Source of the DNA: a bacterium
GTDB lineage: Bacteria; Desulfobacterota; Binatia; HRBIN30; CADEER01
Assembly (NCBI GenBank): GCA_030430165.1
Contig: JAUIGL010000032.1
Location: forward strand, 1-62,126
DNA length: 62,126 bases
Direction of reading: 5' to 3'
Shown here: piece after piece, positions 16,951 to 26,300 of the stretch
Layout: every line of letters begins with the position of its first letter
How positions within the stretch are numbered: position 1 is the first letter of the stretch
Program-made: the position numbers and the translations under genes
Notes under the pieces: model-generated
What the model saw: the letters and a program-made list of their open reading frames with translations, nothing else
The model's database searches: none
Told to the model about the DNA's origin: nothing

Positions 16951-17892
16951 TCAGCGCGCTCCGGCGGCGCCGCACTCGGGCGCCGAGCATTCGTGGACTT
17001 CGACCGTCACGTGGGTCAGGTCGAACTGCTCGGCGACGATCTCTTTGTAGTACTCCGGCGCGCGCGGGTGGTGCGTCGCCAGCGAGATGATCGCCGCCAA
17101 CCCGCGCGGCGCAACCCGCCACAGGTGGATGTCGACGACCTCGTTGTCGTCGCGGCTCTCGATGGCGCGCTGCACACTCGCCGCGAGCTCGGGTTCGACG
17201 TCGCCGTCGAGTAGAATGCGCGACGTATCGCGCAGCAAACCGACCGCCCACCGCGTGATGATCACGGCGCCGACCAACCCCATCGCCGGGTCGAGCCACA
17301 CCCAGCCGCCGAACCGACCGGCAACCAGGGCGCCGATCGCCAGGATCGAGGTCAGCGCGTCGGTCAAAACGTGGACATAGGCCGCCCGCAGGTTGTGATC
17401 CTCGTGCCCGTGGCCGTGCGACGAGTGCCCTCCCTGCAACACCAGCGCCGAGACCAGGTTGACGACGAGTCCGATCACCGCGACGGCGATCGCCGAATCG
17501 AAGGCGATGAGACGCGGCTCACGCAAGCGCTCGATCGATTCCCAAGCGAGCAGTAGGGCAACCACACCGAGCACGACCGCGCTGGTGAATCCCCCGAGCG
17601 CACCGACCTTCCAGGTACCGAAGGCGTATCGCTGGTTGTCCCGGTGCCGGCGGGCGTAGGAATAGGCGAACGCGGTGATGCCGAGGGCGGCGGCGTGGCT
17701 CCCCATGTGCCAGCCGTCGGCCAGCAGAGCCATCGAGTTGAACCATTCCCCGGCGGCGATCTCCGCCACCATGGTCACCACCGTGAGGCCGATGACGCGT
17801 CGCGTCGCGCGCTCGGCGCGCTCCTCCTCACTGCCGATTCCCGTGTGCTCGCGGTGCTCGTCGGGAACCACATGCATGGTCGCTCGACTCAT
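16951..17892 (-). CDS. CDF-family divalent metal exporter (DmeF-like)
   Basis: A 313-residue cation diffusion facilitator that would export Co2+, Ni2+ or Zn2+ from the cytosol in exchange for protons. Six membrane segments are visible. The metal-site residues are in SMALLADGWHMGSH (TM2) and VHVLTDALTS (TM5), and between TM4 and TM5 there is a His-rich loop (HSSHGHGHEDH). The C-terminal cytosolic domain carries DIHLWRVAP and VHECSAPECG. Loop and TM5 resemble DmeF Co/Ni exporters. ATG 17892 or 17877 can start it, and a further upstream Met is less likely. It is divergent from a small zinc-ribbon gene with a 223-bp shared promoter region. No DmeR repressor is adjacent. Confidence 0.9.
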   Translation of the reverse strand: MSRATMHVVPDEHREHTGIGSEEERAERATRRVIGLTVVTMVAEIAAGEWFNSMALLADGWHMGSHAAALGITAFAYSYARRHRDNQRYAFGTWKVGALGGFTSAVVLGVVALLLAWESIERLREPRLIAFDSAIAVAVIGLVVNLVSALVLQGGHSSHGHGHEDHNLRAAYVHVLTDALTSILAIGALVAGRFGGWVWLDPAMGLVGAVIITRWAVGLLRDTSRILLDGDVEPELAASVQRAIESRDDNEVVDIHLWRVAPRGLAAIISLATHHPRAPEYYKEIVAEQFDLTHVTVEVHECSAPECGAAGAR

Positions 17893-17951
17893 TTTTTCGA
17901 CCGTAGCCGGGATCCAGACGGCTTGCCAGCACCGGGCTTTCGACGCACCTG

Positions 17952-17970
17952 CAATAGACTTTGCGTATTG
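17952..17970. promoter_or_regulatory. Possible operator CAATA-N9-TATTG in the divergent promoter
   Basis: An inverted repeat (CAATAGACTTTGCGTATTG) between the divergent CDF exporter and zinc-ribbon genes. Position and dyad symmetry fit a regulator site, but the half-sites are only 5 bp and no regulator gene is adjacent. Confidence 0.25.
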
Positions 17971-18115
17971 TGTCATCCCTCCCGCGTGTATAGAGAATGC
18001 CGCCTGTCGCTGGTCGACATCGAACCGTCACCAAACAGCTCCAAACGAGAACCGGGCCTTAACCGGAACGCAACTCGACGCGGGCAAGATCAGGCGACAT
18101 GGAAAGCGGAAGACC

Positions 18116-18409
18116 ATGAGAAATCGAATCACCATCGTCAGCGACCACTGCACTCTGCACCTGCCGACCGGAGGCGACTACGATCGCGAAGTGTTGCGCG
18201 ACCACCTGCGCGACGTCGTCCAGCGGCATGGAAGCGCGCGGCTGATCGACGCCGACGGCAGTGTCTCGGTGACGCGCGCCCGCCGCGCCGCGCGCGATCG
18301 CTGCACCGCCTGCGGCGCCGCTGCCGGCGCAGTCGTCGGTCGCCGTGGCGATGACGTCTTCTGTCTTCACTGCGCGTCCGACCGCGACCAGCGGCACCCG
18401 CTGAGCTGA
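18116..18409 (+). CDS. Small zinc-ribbon hypothetical protein (97 aa)
   Basis: I do not recognise the family. The ribosome site GGAAAGCGGAAG before the ATG and normal codon use support a real gene. The N-terminal half (HCTLHLPTGGDYDREVLRDHL) looks like a small alpha/beta region. The C-terminal half carries two CxxC pairs (CTAC and CLHC) about 20 residues apart, a zinc-ribbon spacing. It is divergent from the CDF metal exporter, which suggests but does not prove a metal-related role. It could also be a small nucleic-acid or protein adaptor. Confidence 0.6.
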   Translation: MRNRITIVSDHCTLHLPTGGDYDREVLRDHLRDVVQRHGSARLIDADGSVSVTRARRAARDRCTACGAAAGAVVGRRGDDVFCLHCASDRDQRHPLS

Positions 18410-18441
18410 GCTCCACACCCGAGGGGAACCGGGAGGAGGAC

Positions 18442-18478
18442 GACGCGGCCGGCCGGGCCAACGCCCGCCGGCCGCGTC
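18442..18478. terminator. Strong GC hairpin after the zinc-ribbon gene
   Basis: A perfect 12-bp stem, GACGCGGCCGGC / GCCGGCCGCGTC, with a 13-nt loop, 32 bp after the stop. No T-run follows, so it may be a stability hairpin rather than a classical intrinsic terminator. A second CG hairpin lies at 18570-18594, just before xth, and a run of C is at about 18529. Confidence 0.5.
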
Positions 18479-18630
18479 TCAATTTCGGAAAGCGTCTCGC
18501 CCCGCCCCGCTCCGCGTGCGTTCCGCCCCCCCCCCCGGCGCTGCGGCGGAGCCGGTGCAGGGGCGGGAAGCCGGCCGGCCCGTCGCCGGCCGGCGTTTCC
18601 CGGCGAGGGGACGCCTGTTACAGTCCGCCG

Positions 18631-19398
18631 ATGCGGATTGCGACCTGGAACGTCAACGGCCTGCGCTCACGCCTCGACTTCGTCCTCCACTGGCTGCGGG
18701 ATCGGCAACCCGATGTCGTCGGCCTGCAGGAGCTCAAGCTCACCGACGAGCAATTCCCGCACGAGGTCTTCGAGGCAGAGGGCTACCGGGCGGCCGTGTA
18801 CGGACAAAAGGCTTGGAACGGTGTCGCCATCCTCAGTCGCGACGAGGTCGAGGTCACCCAGCGCGGGCTACCCGGCGAAGAGGAATTCGGCTCGCGCCTG
18901 ATCACGGCGAAGGTCGCGGGGCTTTCGTTCACCACCGTGTACTGCCCCAACGGCAAGCACCTCGGGCACGACGACTATCCGCGCAAGCTCAGCTGGTTCG
19001 ACACTCTCGCCAACCACCTGCGCGCGGCCCACGATCCCTCGCAACCGGTCGTCGTCGGAGGCGACTTCAATATTTGTCCGGCGCCGATCGACTCCTGGCG
19101 CGAAGCACCGGGCGAGATCTTCCACACAGCCGAGGAGAGGCAGCGCTTCAGCGCGCTGCTCGATTGGGGCCTGGTCGATGCCTTCCGCCATCTGCAGCCG
19201 CAGACCCAAGCGTTCTCATGGTGGGACTACCGCGGTGGTGCCTTCCACAAGAAGCAGGGCCTGCGCATCGATTTCCTGCTCGCGTCCGCACCCGCTCTCG
19301 AACGGATCCAGTCGACCGAGATCGATCGCGACTACCGCAAAAAAAAGGACGGGCTGACGCCTTCCGACCATGCGCCGGTGATCGCCGAACTCGGCTAG
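18631..19398 (+). CDS. xth: Exodeoxyribonuclease III
   Basis: An Mg2+-dependent AP endonuclease and 3'-5' exonuclease of base-excision repair. The 255-residue length matches the family. Conserved blocks are in order: ATWNVNGLRSR (catalytic Asn), LQELK (metal Glu), YCPNGK, GGDFNICP (catalytic Asp and Asn), SWWDYRGGAF, LRIDFLLAS, and SDHAPVIAEL (catalytic Asp-His). The ATG gives the family-typical MRIATWN start. It appears monocistronic. Confidence 0.95.
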   Translation: MRIATWNVNGLRSRLDFVLHWLRDRQPDVVGLQELKLTDEQFPHEVFEAEGYRAAVYGQKAWNGVAILSRDEVEVTQRGLPGEEEFGSRLITAKVAGLSFTTVYCPNGKHLGHDDYPRKLSWFDTLANHLRAAHDPSQPVVVGGDFNICPAPIDSWREAPGEIFHTAEERQRFSALLDWGLVDAFRHLQPQTQAFSWWDYRGGAFHKKQGLRIDFLLASAPALERIQSTEIDRDYRKKKDGLTPSDHAPVIAELG

Positions 19399-19412
19399 CC
19401 TCAACTCGCTGC

Positions 19413-19465
19413 GCTCGTAGGCACGGGCAGAGGCATAGGCAGGGGATGGTGGTCGCTGGCGCGAC
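19413..19465. repeat. GCTCGTAGGCA-type dispersed repeat
   Basis: It begins GCTCGTAGGCACGGGCAGAG and ends GGTCGCTGGCGCGAC. 12533-12578 begins and ends the same way with a shorter centre. The GGCA(C/G)-unit core varies in number between copies. Intergenic, just after xth. Confidence 0.55.
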
Positions 19466-19477
19466 CGGCGTTGATTA

Positions 19478-22400
19478 CTACCGGCTCGGCGTGGTTGCTA
19501 CGGCTTTGAGTTGGTCGGTCGTGTTGCGCTGCAGGGGCGGGGCGAAGGTCGCCTGCCAGCAGAGCTCGGGGGCATCGGCCCGCAGGATCTGCACCTGCAG
19601 GGTCTGAGCGGCCAGTGGGAGCGTGTCGGGCAGCGACCGCGCCGCTCGCAGATTGTCCCCCTTGGCGATGAGCTTCACCAGGCCCTCGCCGTCGTCGCCG
19701 GTGCGGATCAGCACCCTGGCGATGCCGTCGTCGGCACGGCTGCGGTCGCGGTAGCGATAGCCGCGCTCACCGCGCAGCGACTTCCAGCAGGCCGACACCC
19801 CGTCGCGCCCGCAGCTACGGTCCTCCGCCGGAACCGCGAGGCGCTTCACCGCATCGCCGGTGCCGTACAAGCAGACGTCGAAGCCGGTGGCGTCGGTCGG
19901 CACGCCGACGCCGTCACCGGCGATCGGCCCCTGCCAGAGGAGCTTGAGACTGTTCTGCGACGGTTGCGGGCGGCGCTGCAGCAACAGAAGCGTCTTGCCG
20001 GTCGCCGCGACGCAACCCGAGCGCGGCTCGGCGGCACAGCCCAGGCCCGCCGGGGTCACGGTCGAGGTCGGCGCCGCGGTGGCGGTCGCGGTTGGCGCCG
20101 GTTCGGTGGGTTCGGCGGTTCGAGTCGCCGTATCGACAAACGTTGCCGTCGCGGTTGCCGTCGGCGTTGCGGTCGCGGCAACCGTCGCGGTGGGCGTGTC
20201 GGGCTGCGCCGGCGAGAAGGTTGCAGTCGGTGTGTCGGGCGGTACCACCGTCGGTACATGGGTCGACGTAGAGGTCGCGCTCGCCGTGTCCGTCGGCGTC
20301 GCGGTCGGCGTGCGCGTTCGGGTCGCCGTATCGGTCGGGACCAGGGTCGGCGTGTGCGTCGACGTGAAGGTCGGGCTCGCCGTGTCCGTCGGCGCCGCAG
20401 TCGCGGTCCGCGTCGGAGTGAGCGTGTGAGTCGGGGTGTCGGTCGGGACCCGGGTCGGGGTATGCGTCGATGGGAAGGTGGGACTGGCGGTATCGGTCGG
20501 GGTCAGGGTCCGCGTCGGCGTACGTGTGAACGTCGACGTATGTGTCGGGGTAGAGGTCGCGGTCGGCGTGTCGGTCGCGGTGAAGGTCGGCGGCTGAGTC
20601 GACGTCGGCGTCGCCGCCGCGGTGTCGGAGGGAGTCGCCGTTTGCGTCCAGGTCGCCGTCGGTGTGTCGCTCGGCGTCGCGGTCGCCGTCTGTGTGTCGC
20701 TCCGCGTCGCGGTCGCAGTCGGCGTGTCGCTCGGCGCCGCGGTCGCAGTGAGAGTCGGAGTCGCAGTGTCGCTGTCGGTCGGGGTGGCGGTGAGCGTCGG
20801 CGTCGGCGTTCGAGTCGGCGTATTGGTCTCGGTCGGGGTCGCCGTGAGCGTCGACGTCGGGGTTCGTGTCGAGGTGCTCGACGGCGTGAAGGTATGGGTC
20901 GGCGTGTCGGTCGGCGAAGGGGTGAAGGTCGCCGTAAAGGTCGGCGTCGGCGTGTGGCTCGCCGTATGCGTCGGTGTTTCGGTCGCCGTCGCGGTCGGGG
21001 TAGCGGTCCAATCGGCGCAGATCCCGGCAGACATTCCGGCGCCGCCGCACACGCCGACGGCGCTGGAGGCCAGCACGTGCGTGCCCGCATCGAGATCGTG
21101 ACCGCTCAGATCGCGCTGTTGCTCACCATTGCTGAGCGCGTAGTGCATGACCACGCTGGTATCGATGACGTGGCCCATCTGATGGCCGTGGCCGAGCTCG
21201 TGAACCGCAACCGATTCGAAGTCGTACTCGCTGAAGCTGGGCGGACCGCTCGACAGGTTCCAGTTGACGGCGTCGTCGAAGACGACGTCCACTTCGGACA
21301 AAAACCAGTTGATCAGCGGATCCCCGCCGGTGAAGCAACCGGAGTAACGGCTGGTGGCACGACCGAGCACACCGTTCGGTAGCTCGGCCCCGTTGTCGAA
21401 GCGCACGACGTTGATGCCGTCGCTGGCTGCGGCGTCGATTACCGTCGTCGCCCCGATCTGCCAGGCCACCCCGGTGCCACAGACCCACGAGTCGATCGCT
21501 CGCTCGAAAGCGGCCGGCGCCCCGGTGGCGGCGAAGTCGGTGTAGTAGCGAAACACATAGCCACCGGCGCCGTCCGTGTTCTGCAGCCGCGCCGGGTAGG
21601 CAAACTCGCCGGTCCCGGCGTCGTACTCGACGTTGATCACCGCCCAGTCCACCGTCAGAGAGCCCGGCGAGAACGCCGACGGCGACGAGACGGGCGTCAC
21701 CCGAATCGGACCGGTACCGGCGCGATCGGGCACCTCGACCACAATCTGCGTGTTGCTCCAGCTGACCACTTGCGTGGCCAGCGCCTCGTAGAACGAAAAG
21801 CCGCCACTGTTGGCGTCGCTGAAACCGACCGTTCCCGGGCTCGATCCGAAGCCGGAGCCGTTGATGGTCAGCAAGCTGCCCGTCCCGGCGGTAATCGTGG
21901 TCGGGAAAATCGAGCTGATCAGGGCACTGCCGAGGCCACTGAGCACGGCCGCGCCGCCGACGGCGAACGGCAGCAGCACGGTCGGCTCGACGCCGGTCGC
22001 GCGCGCAATCCGCTCGCGCAGGGCGGCGATGTCGTAGCTCGCGAAGGCGTCGCGCGCGCCGCCGGTGGACTCGTCGTAGCGAACGAATCCCTGCGGACCG
22101 GCGACGGCCGAGTACGACGGCAGGTCGGTTTGGCTCGACGGCACCAGCGCGCGCGGTGCCTGCAAGAGGAAAACTCCGACGTCGCCCGGTCGCAACGCCA
22201 GTGACGGCACCACTCGCTCGAAATCGAGGCCGACACTGCCACCAGCGGTGACCACGCCGACGCGCGTGCCGCGCTCCGCGTCGGACAGGCGGCGGTAGAC
22301 TTCGACCTCGTGCAGGGTGTGGATGTTGCTGTGCGCTTCGTCCCAGAACCCGCGCGAGGAGAGCACCCTCCCTTCGACGATCAGGCTCGCCTCGGCGATG

Positions 22401-22495
22401 CGCTCCGCCAGCGGCACCTGATCGAGGAGCTCCGATGCGCCGACCGGCGCAATCACGGCAATCGAGAGCAAGATCGCTGGCAGAAGAGCTCGCAT
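19478..22495 (-). CDS. Secreted zinc metalloprotease with IPT domain, long TP stalk and C-terminal domain
   Basis: A 1005-residue exported protein with a signal peptide (MRALLPAILLSIAVIAPVGA). Residues about 25-165 are unfamiliar. An IPT/TIG-like domain follows at about 170-260 (TITAGTGSLLTINGSGFG). The catalytic domain has the zinc motif HELGHGHQMGH at 432-442 (HExxHxxxxxH) and a downstream VVMHY that could be the Met-turn, as in metzincin or matrixin-like proteases. Residues about 496-812 are an almost pure Thr-Pro-Ala stalk. The final 185 residues form a separate domain with CLYG, GYRYRD and CW segments, which resembles the C-terminus of the protein at 44918-46210. It is likely surface-displayed. 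The AUG at 22495 has AAAGGA before it and removes a 148-codon false extension. Confidence 0.8.
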   Translation of the reverse strand: MRALLPAILLSIAVIAPVGASELLDQVPLAERIAEASLIVEGRVLSSRGFWDEAHSNIHTLHEVEVYRRLSDAERGTRVGVVTAGGSVGLDFERVVPSLALRPGDVGVFLLQAPRALVPSSQTDLPSYSAVAGPQGFVRYDESTGGARDAFASYDIAALRERIARATGVEPTVLLPFAVGGAAVLSGLGSALISSIFPTTITAGTGSLLTINGSGFGSSPGTVGFSDANSGGFSFYEALATQVVSWSNTQIVVEVPDRAGTGPIRVTPVSSPSAFSPGSLTVDWAVINVEYDAGTGEFAYPARLQNTDGAGGYVFRYYTDFAATGAPAAFERAIDSWVCGTGVAWQIGATTVIDAAASDGINVVRFDNGAELPNGVLGRATSRYSGCFTGGDPLINWFLSEVDVVFDDAVNWNLSSGPPSFSEYDFESVAVHELGHGHQMGHVIDTSVVMHYALSNGEQQRDLSGHDLDAGTHVLASSAVGVCGGAGMSAGICADWTATPTATATETPTHTASHTPTPTFTATFTPSPTDTPTHTFTPSSTSTRTPTSTLTATPTETNTPTRTPTPTLTATPTDSDTATPTLTATAAPSDTPTATATRSDTQTATATPSDTPTATWTQTATPSDTAAATPTSTQPPTFTATDTPTATSTPTHTSTFTRTPTRTLTPTDTASPTFPSTHTPTRVPTDTPTHTLTPTRTATAAPTDTASPTFTSTHTPTLVPTDTATRTRTPTATPTDTASATSTSTHVPTVVPPDTPTATFSPAQPDTPTATVAATATPTATATATFVDTATRTAEPTEPAPTATATAAPTSTVTPAGLGCAAEPRSGCVAATGKTLLLLQRRPQPSQNSLKLLWQGPIAGDGVGVPTDATGFDVCLYGTGDAVKRLAVPAEDRSCGRDGVSACWKSLRGERGYRYRDRSRADDGIARVLIRTGDDGEGLVKLIAKGDNLRAARSLPDTLPLAAQTLQVQILRADAPELCWQATFAPPLQRNTTDQLKAVATTPSR

Positions 22496-22662
22496 GGTCC
22501 TTTGTGCATGGCGCCAGCGAGCAGGCCAGCGCAAAGCTGAAAAAGTGTAGCAATCGAGCGACAAACCGCGACCTCGGATTGAGATCCGCCAACCGCACCG
22601 ACCAGTGACCACACGGCGGCTCGGGGTCGATCCGGTTGCACTGACAGCCATCGGCGAGTACC

Positions 22663-22676
22663 TACAGACGACTGTA
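22663..22676. promoter_or_regulatory. Possible TetR operator TACAG-ACGA-CTGTA
   Basis: A perfect 5-bp dyad with a 4-bp spacer, 22 bp upstream of the tetR start, between the divergent protease and regulator genes. Autoregulation from such a site is usual for TetR proteins. The assignment rests on symmetry and position only. Confidence 0.35.
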
Positions 22677-22697
22677 AGCACTTTGGACAGACTGCGG

Positions 22698-23318
22698 ATG
22701 GACAAGTCGGCAACTACGCTAGCGCCCGCCCCCGACCTGACTCGGCGCGAGCGGCGCAAGCGCGAGGTTCGCGAGCGAATCCTCGACGCGGCGGTAGAGC
22801 TCTTCGAAGGACAGGGCCCGCAGGCGACCAAGGTCGACGAGATCTGCGAGCTCGCCGATGTCGCGCAGAAGACCTTCTTCAACCATTTCGCGACCAAGCA
22901 GCACCTGGTCAGCGAGATCGCCACGACCTTCCTCGGCAACCTGTTCGCGACCGTCGACGAGCTGCGCCAGGGATCGGGGTCGCCCGCCGAACGCCTGGAG
23001 ACGTTCTTCTCGATGCTGCCCGACCGCTGCGAGGAAGCCGGACCGATGCACCGCGAGTTGGTGCTCGAGGTGATTCGCGTCGCCCACTTGCAGCATGCAG
23101 AGCCGGAACAAGCGCGATTCCTGCACGACGCCTTCCGTTCGCTCCTCGAAGACCGTCGCGGCCAGCTGCGCAGCGACTACAACATCGAGACCCTGACCGA
23201 GATGGTGGTCGGGACGTTCTACGTCTTGATGCTCAATTGGGTGAGTCTCGACGACTACCCCTTGCGAGAGCGAGCACAGGCAGCCGGCAAGTTCCTCGCG
23301 GCCGCGGTGGCCGGGTAA
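22698..23318 (+). CDS. TetR-family transcriptional regulator
   Basis: A 206-residue repressor. The N-terminal HTH is clear (RERILDAAVELFEGQGPQATKVDEI, then a recognition helix ending TFFNHFATKQHLV). The C-terminal ligand domain is all helical and not specific. I start at ATG 22698, because the longer frame from 22605 adds a non-HTH leader over the putative promoter. It is divergent from the metalloprotease gene and 31 bp upstream of lhr, so either could be its target. The ligand is unknown. Confidence 0.85.
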   Translation: MDKSATTLAPAPDLTRRERRKREVRERILDAAVELFEGQGPQATKVDEICELADVAQKTFFNHFATKQHLVSEIATTFLGNLFATVDELRQGSGSPAERLETFFSMLPDRCEEAGPMHRELVLEVIRVAHLQHAEPEQARFLHDAFRSLLEDRRGQLRSDYNIETLTEMVVGTFYVLMLNWVSLDDYPLRERAQAAGKFLAAAVAG

Positions 23319-23349
23319 CCGATCCCCCGATCGCGTTCGAGAACGCAGC

Positions 23350-26300
23350 GTGTCTGGCGAAGCAAACGGCCTCGAACCGTTTCAGCCGTCTACCCGGGAG
23401 TGGTTCGCCGCCACCTACAGCGCACCAACCAAGGCACAGGTCGGCGCCTGGCGCGCGATCGCGGCGGGCAAGCCCACCCTGGTCATCGCTCCGACCGGCT
23501 CGGGCAAGACACTGTCGGCCTTCCTGTGGGCGATCGACCGCCTGCTGCATCGCGAGCAGCGCCCGGCGGGGGTCGCGACCCTGTACATCTCGCCGCTCAA
23601 GGCTCTCGCCGTCGACGTCGAGCGCAATCTGCGGCAACCGCTCGCCGGCATCGTCGACCGTGCGCAACGCGCCGAGCGCAAGGTGCAACCGGTCGAAGTC
23701 GGAATCCGTTCGGGCGACACCGCCGCCGCCGACCGCCGCCGGCTGACTCGCAATCCGCCCGAGATCCTCATCACGACTCCAGAATCGCTGTACCTGATGC
23801 TGACCTCACAGGCACGCGAGACTCTTCGCGCAGTGGATACCGTCATCGTCGACGAAATCCACGCCGTCGCCTCGACCAAGCGCGGCAGTCATCTGGCGCT
23901 GAGCCTGGCGCGGCTCGATCGACTCCTCGACCAACCGGCGCAGCGCATCGGCCTCTCCGCCACCGTCGAGCCGGCGAGTGAAATCGCTTCTTTTCTCGGC
24001 GGCGGACGCGCCGTCGAGATCGTCGACGAGCGCCAACACAAGAAGGTCGAGGTGACCGTCGAGGTTCCCGTCGAAGACCTCGCCGGGCTGCGCGCGAGCG
24101 CGCCGCCGCGACCCGACGGCGCCGCCGCCGCGGAAGCTCCGGCCACTCCGAGCATCTGGCCGCACGTCGAGGCTCGCGTTCTCGAGTTGGTTCGCGGTCA
24201 TCGCAGCACCATCATCTTCGCCAACTCGCGCCGCCTGGCAGAACGCTTCTGCGCCCGACTCAACGCCCTCGCCGGCGAAGAGCTGGCGCGCACCCACCAC
24301 GGATCGATCAGCCACGCGCAGCGGGCGCAAATCGAGCACGCGCTCAAGTCGGGCGAGCTGGCGGCGGTAGTCGCCACCAGCTCGCTCGAGCTCGGCATCG
24401 ACATGGGCGCGGTCGATCTGGTGATCCAGATCGAGGCGCCGGCATCGGTCGCCTCGGGCCTGCAGCGCATCGGCCGCGCCGGCCACCAGGTGGGAGCGCC
24501 GAGCCACGGAATCGTCTTCCCCAAGTACCGCGGCGACCTGCTCGAAGCCGCGGTCGTCGGCGAGCGTATGGCGGCCGGGCAAATCGAGGCGATGCGCTTC
24601 CCGCGCAATCCCTTGGACGTCCTCGCCCAGCAGATCGTCGCCATGGTCGCCCTCGAAGACTGGAGCGTCGACGACCTCGAAGCCGTGGTCAAAGGCGCCG
24701 CGCCCTACGCCGAGCTCACGCGACCGTCGCTGGAAGCGGTGCTCGACATGCTGGCCGGGCGCTACCCCTCGGACGCCTTCTCCGGCCTGCGCCCGCGTAT
24801 CAACTGGGACCGCGTCACCGGGCGACTCAGCGCGCGGGCGGGCTCGCACAACGTCGCCGTCACCTCCGGCGGGACGATTCCCGATCGCGGTCTCTTCGGA
24901 GTGTTCCTGGCCGGCGAACGGCGAACCCGGGTCGGCGAGCTCGACGAGGAGATGGTGTTCGAGTCGCGCGTCGGCGAGGTTTTCGTCCTCGGATCGTCGA
25001 GCTGGCGAATCGAGGAGATCGGCGCCGACCGCCTGCTGGTGTCGCCCGCCCCGGGCGAGCCCGGCCGCATGCCTTTCTGGCACGGCGAGGCGCCGGGACG
25101 CCCGATCGAGCTCGGCCGCTCGATCGGCGCGTTCGTCCGCGAGCTGAGCGAGCTCGACCAGGGGCAGCGTTCGCAACGAATCCGCGCCACCGGATGCGAT
25201 ACCAGCGCCGCCAACAACCTCGGGCGTTATCTCGACGATCAGCAAGAGGCGACCGGCATCGTCCCCGACGACCAGACCATCGTCGTCGAGCGCTTTCGCG
25301 ATGCGGTCGGCGATTGGCGGGTCTGCATCCACACTTTCTTCGGCGCTCGCGTGCACGCGCCGTGGTCGCAGACGATCGCCGCGCGGCTGCGCGGCGACCT
25401 CGGCCTCGAGGCGCAGGTCATCTACGGCGACGACGGGATCGTCGTCCGCATCCCCGACGGCGACGTAGTCCCGCGCCGCGAGCTGTTCTTCCCCGAGGCC
25501 GACGAGGTCGAGGACCTGGTGGTCGCCGAGGTCGCCAACTCCGCCTTGTTCGCCAGTCGCTTCCGCGAAGCCGCGGCGCGCGCGCTGCTGCTGCCGCGGC
25601 GGCGTCCCGGCGCGCGCACCCCTCTCTGGCTGCAACGCCAGAAGGCGAGCACCCTGCTGCGCATCGCGGCGGACTACGACAGCTTTCCGATCGTCCTCGA
25701 AACCTACCGCGAGTGCCTGCAAGACGTCTTCGACCTCCCCGCGCTGCGCCAGCTGATGGCGGCGATCGAGCGCCGCGAGGTGCGGGTCTCCGAGGTCGAG
25801 ACGAACGCGCCGTCACCGTTCGCCGCCTCCCTGCAACTCGCCTATGTCGGCGCCTTCATGTACGACGGCGACGCGCCGATGGCGGAGCGCCGGGCCCAGG
25901 CGCTGGCCCTCGACCGCGGCGCCCTCGCCGAGCTGATGGGGCACGAGGAGCTGCGCGATCTGCTCGATCCCGCCGTCATCGAAACCGTCGAGAACGAGGC
26001 ACAGCGACGCAGCGACGGCCGGCGCGCGCGCAACGCCGACGAGGTTCACGACCTGTTGCGCCAGCTCGGGGGCCTCGGCGAAGCGGAGCTGCGCGCGCGA
26101 GTCGACGAGCCCGAAAAATTGGCAGACCACCTCCGCGCACTCGAGTCCTCGCATCGCGCCGTCAGAGTCTCGCTCGGCGATGCAGCCTGCTGGATCGCGA
26201 TCGAGGACAGCGGCCTCTACCGCGACGCCTATGCGGTCGTGCTGCCCGATCCGATTCCCGACGTATTTCTCGAGCCGGTCGAGGATCCGGTCGGCGCGCT

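Noticed and set aside
20080..21010. Dense short-period repeats resembling a CRISPR or satellite
   Set aside because: They are coding Thr-Pro codons of the protease stalk, with no constant repeat-spacer structure.
19511..21382. Long Arg-rich open frame on the plus strand opposite the protease
   Set aside because: Arg/Gly-rich shadow of the Thr-Pro stalk; no ribosome site or domain.
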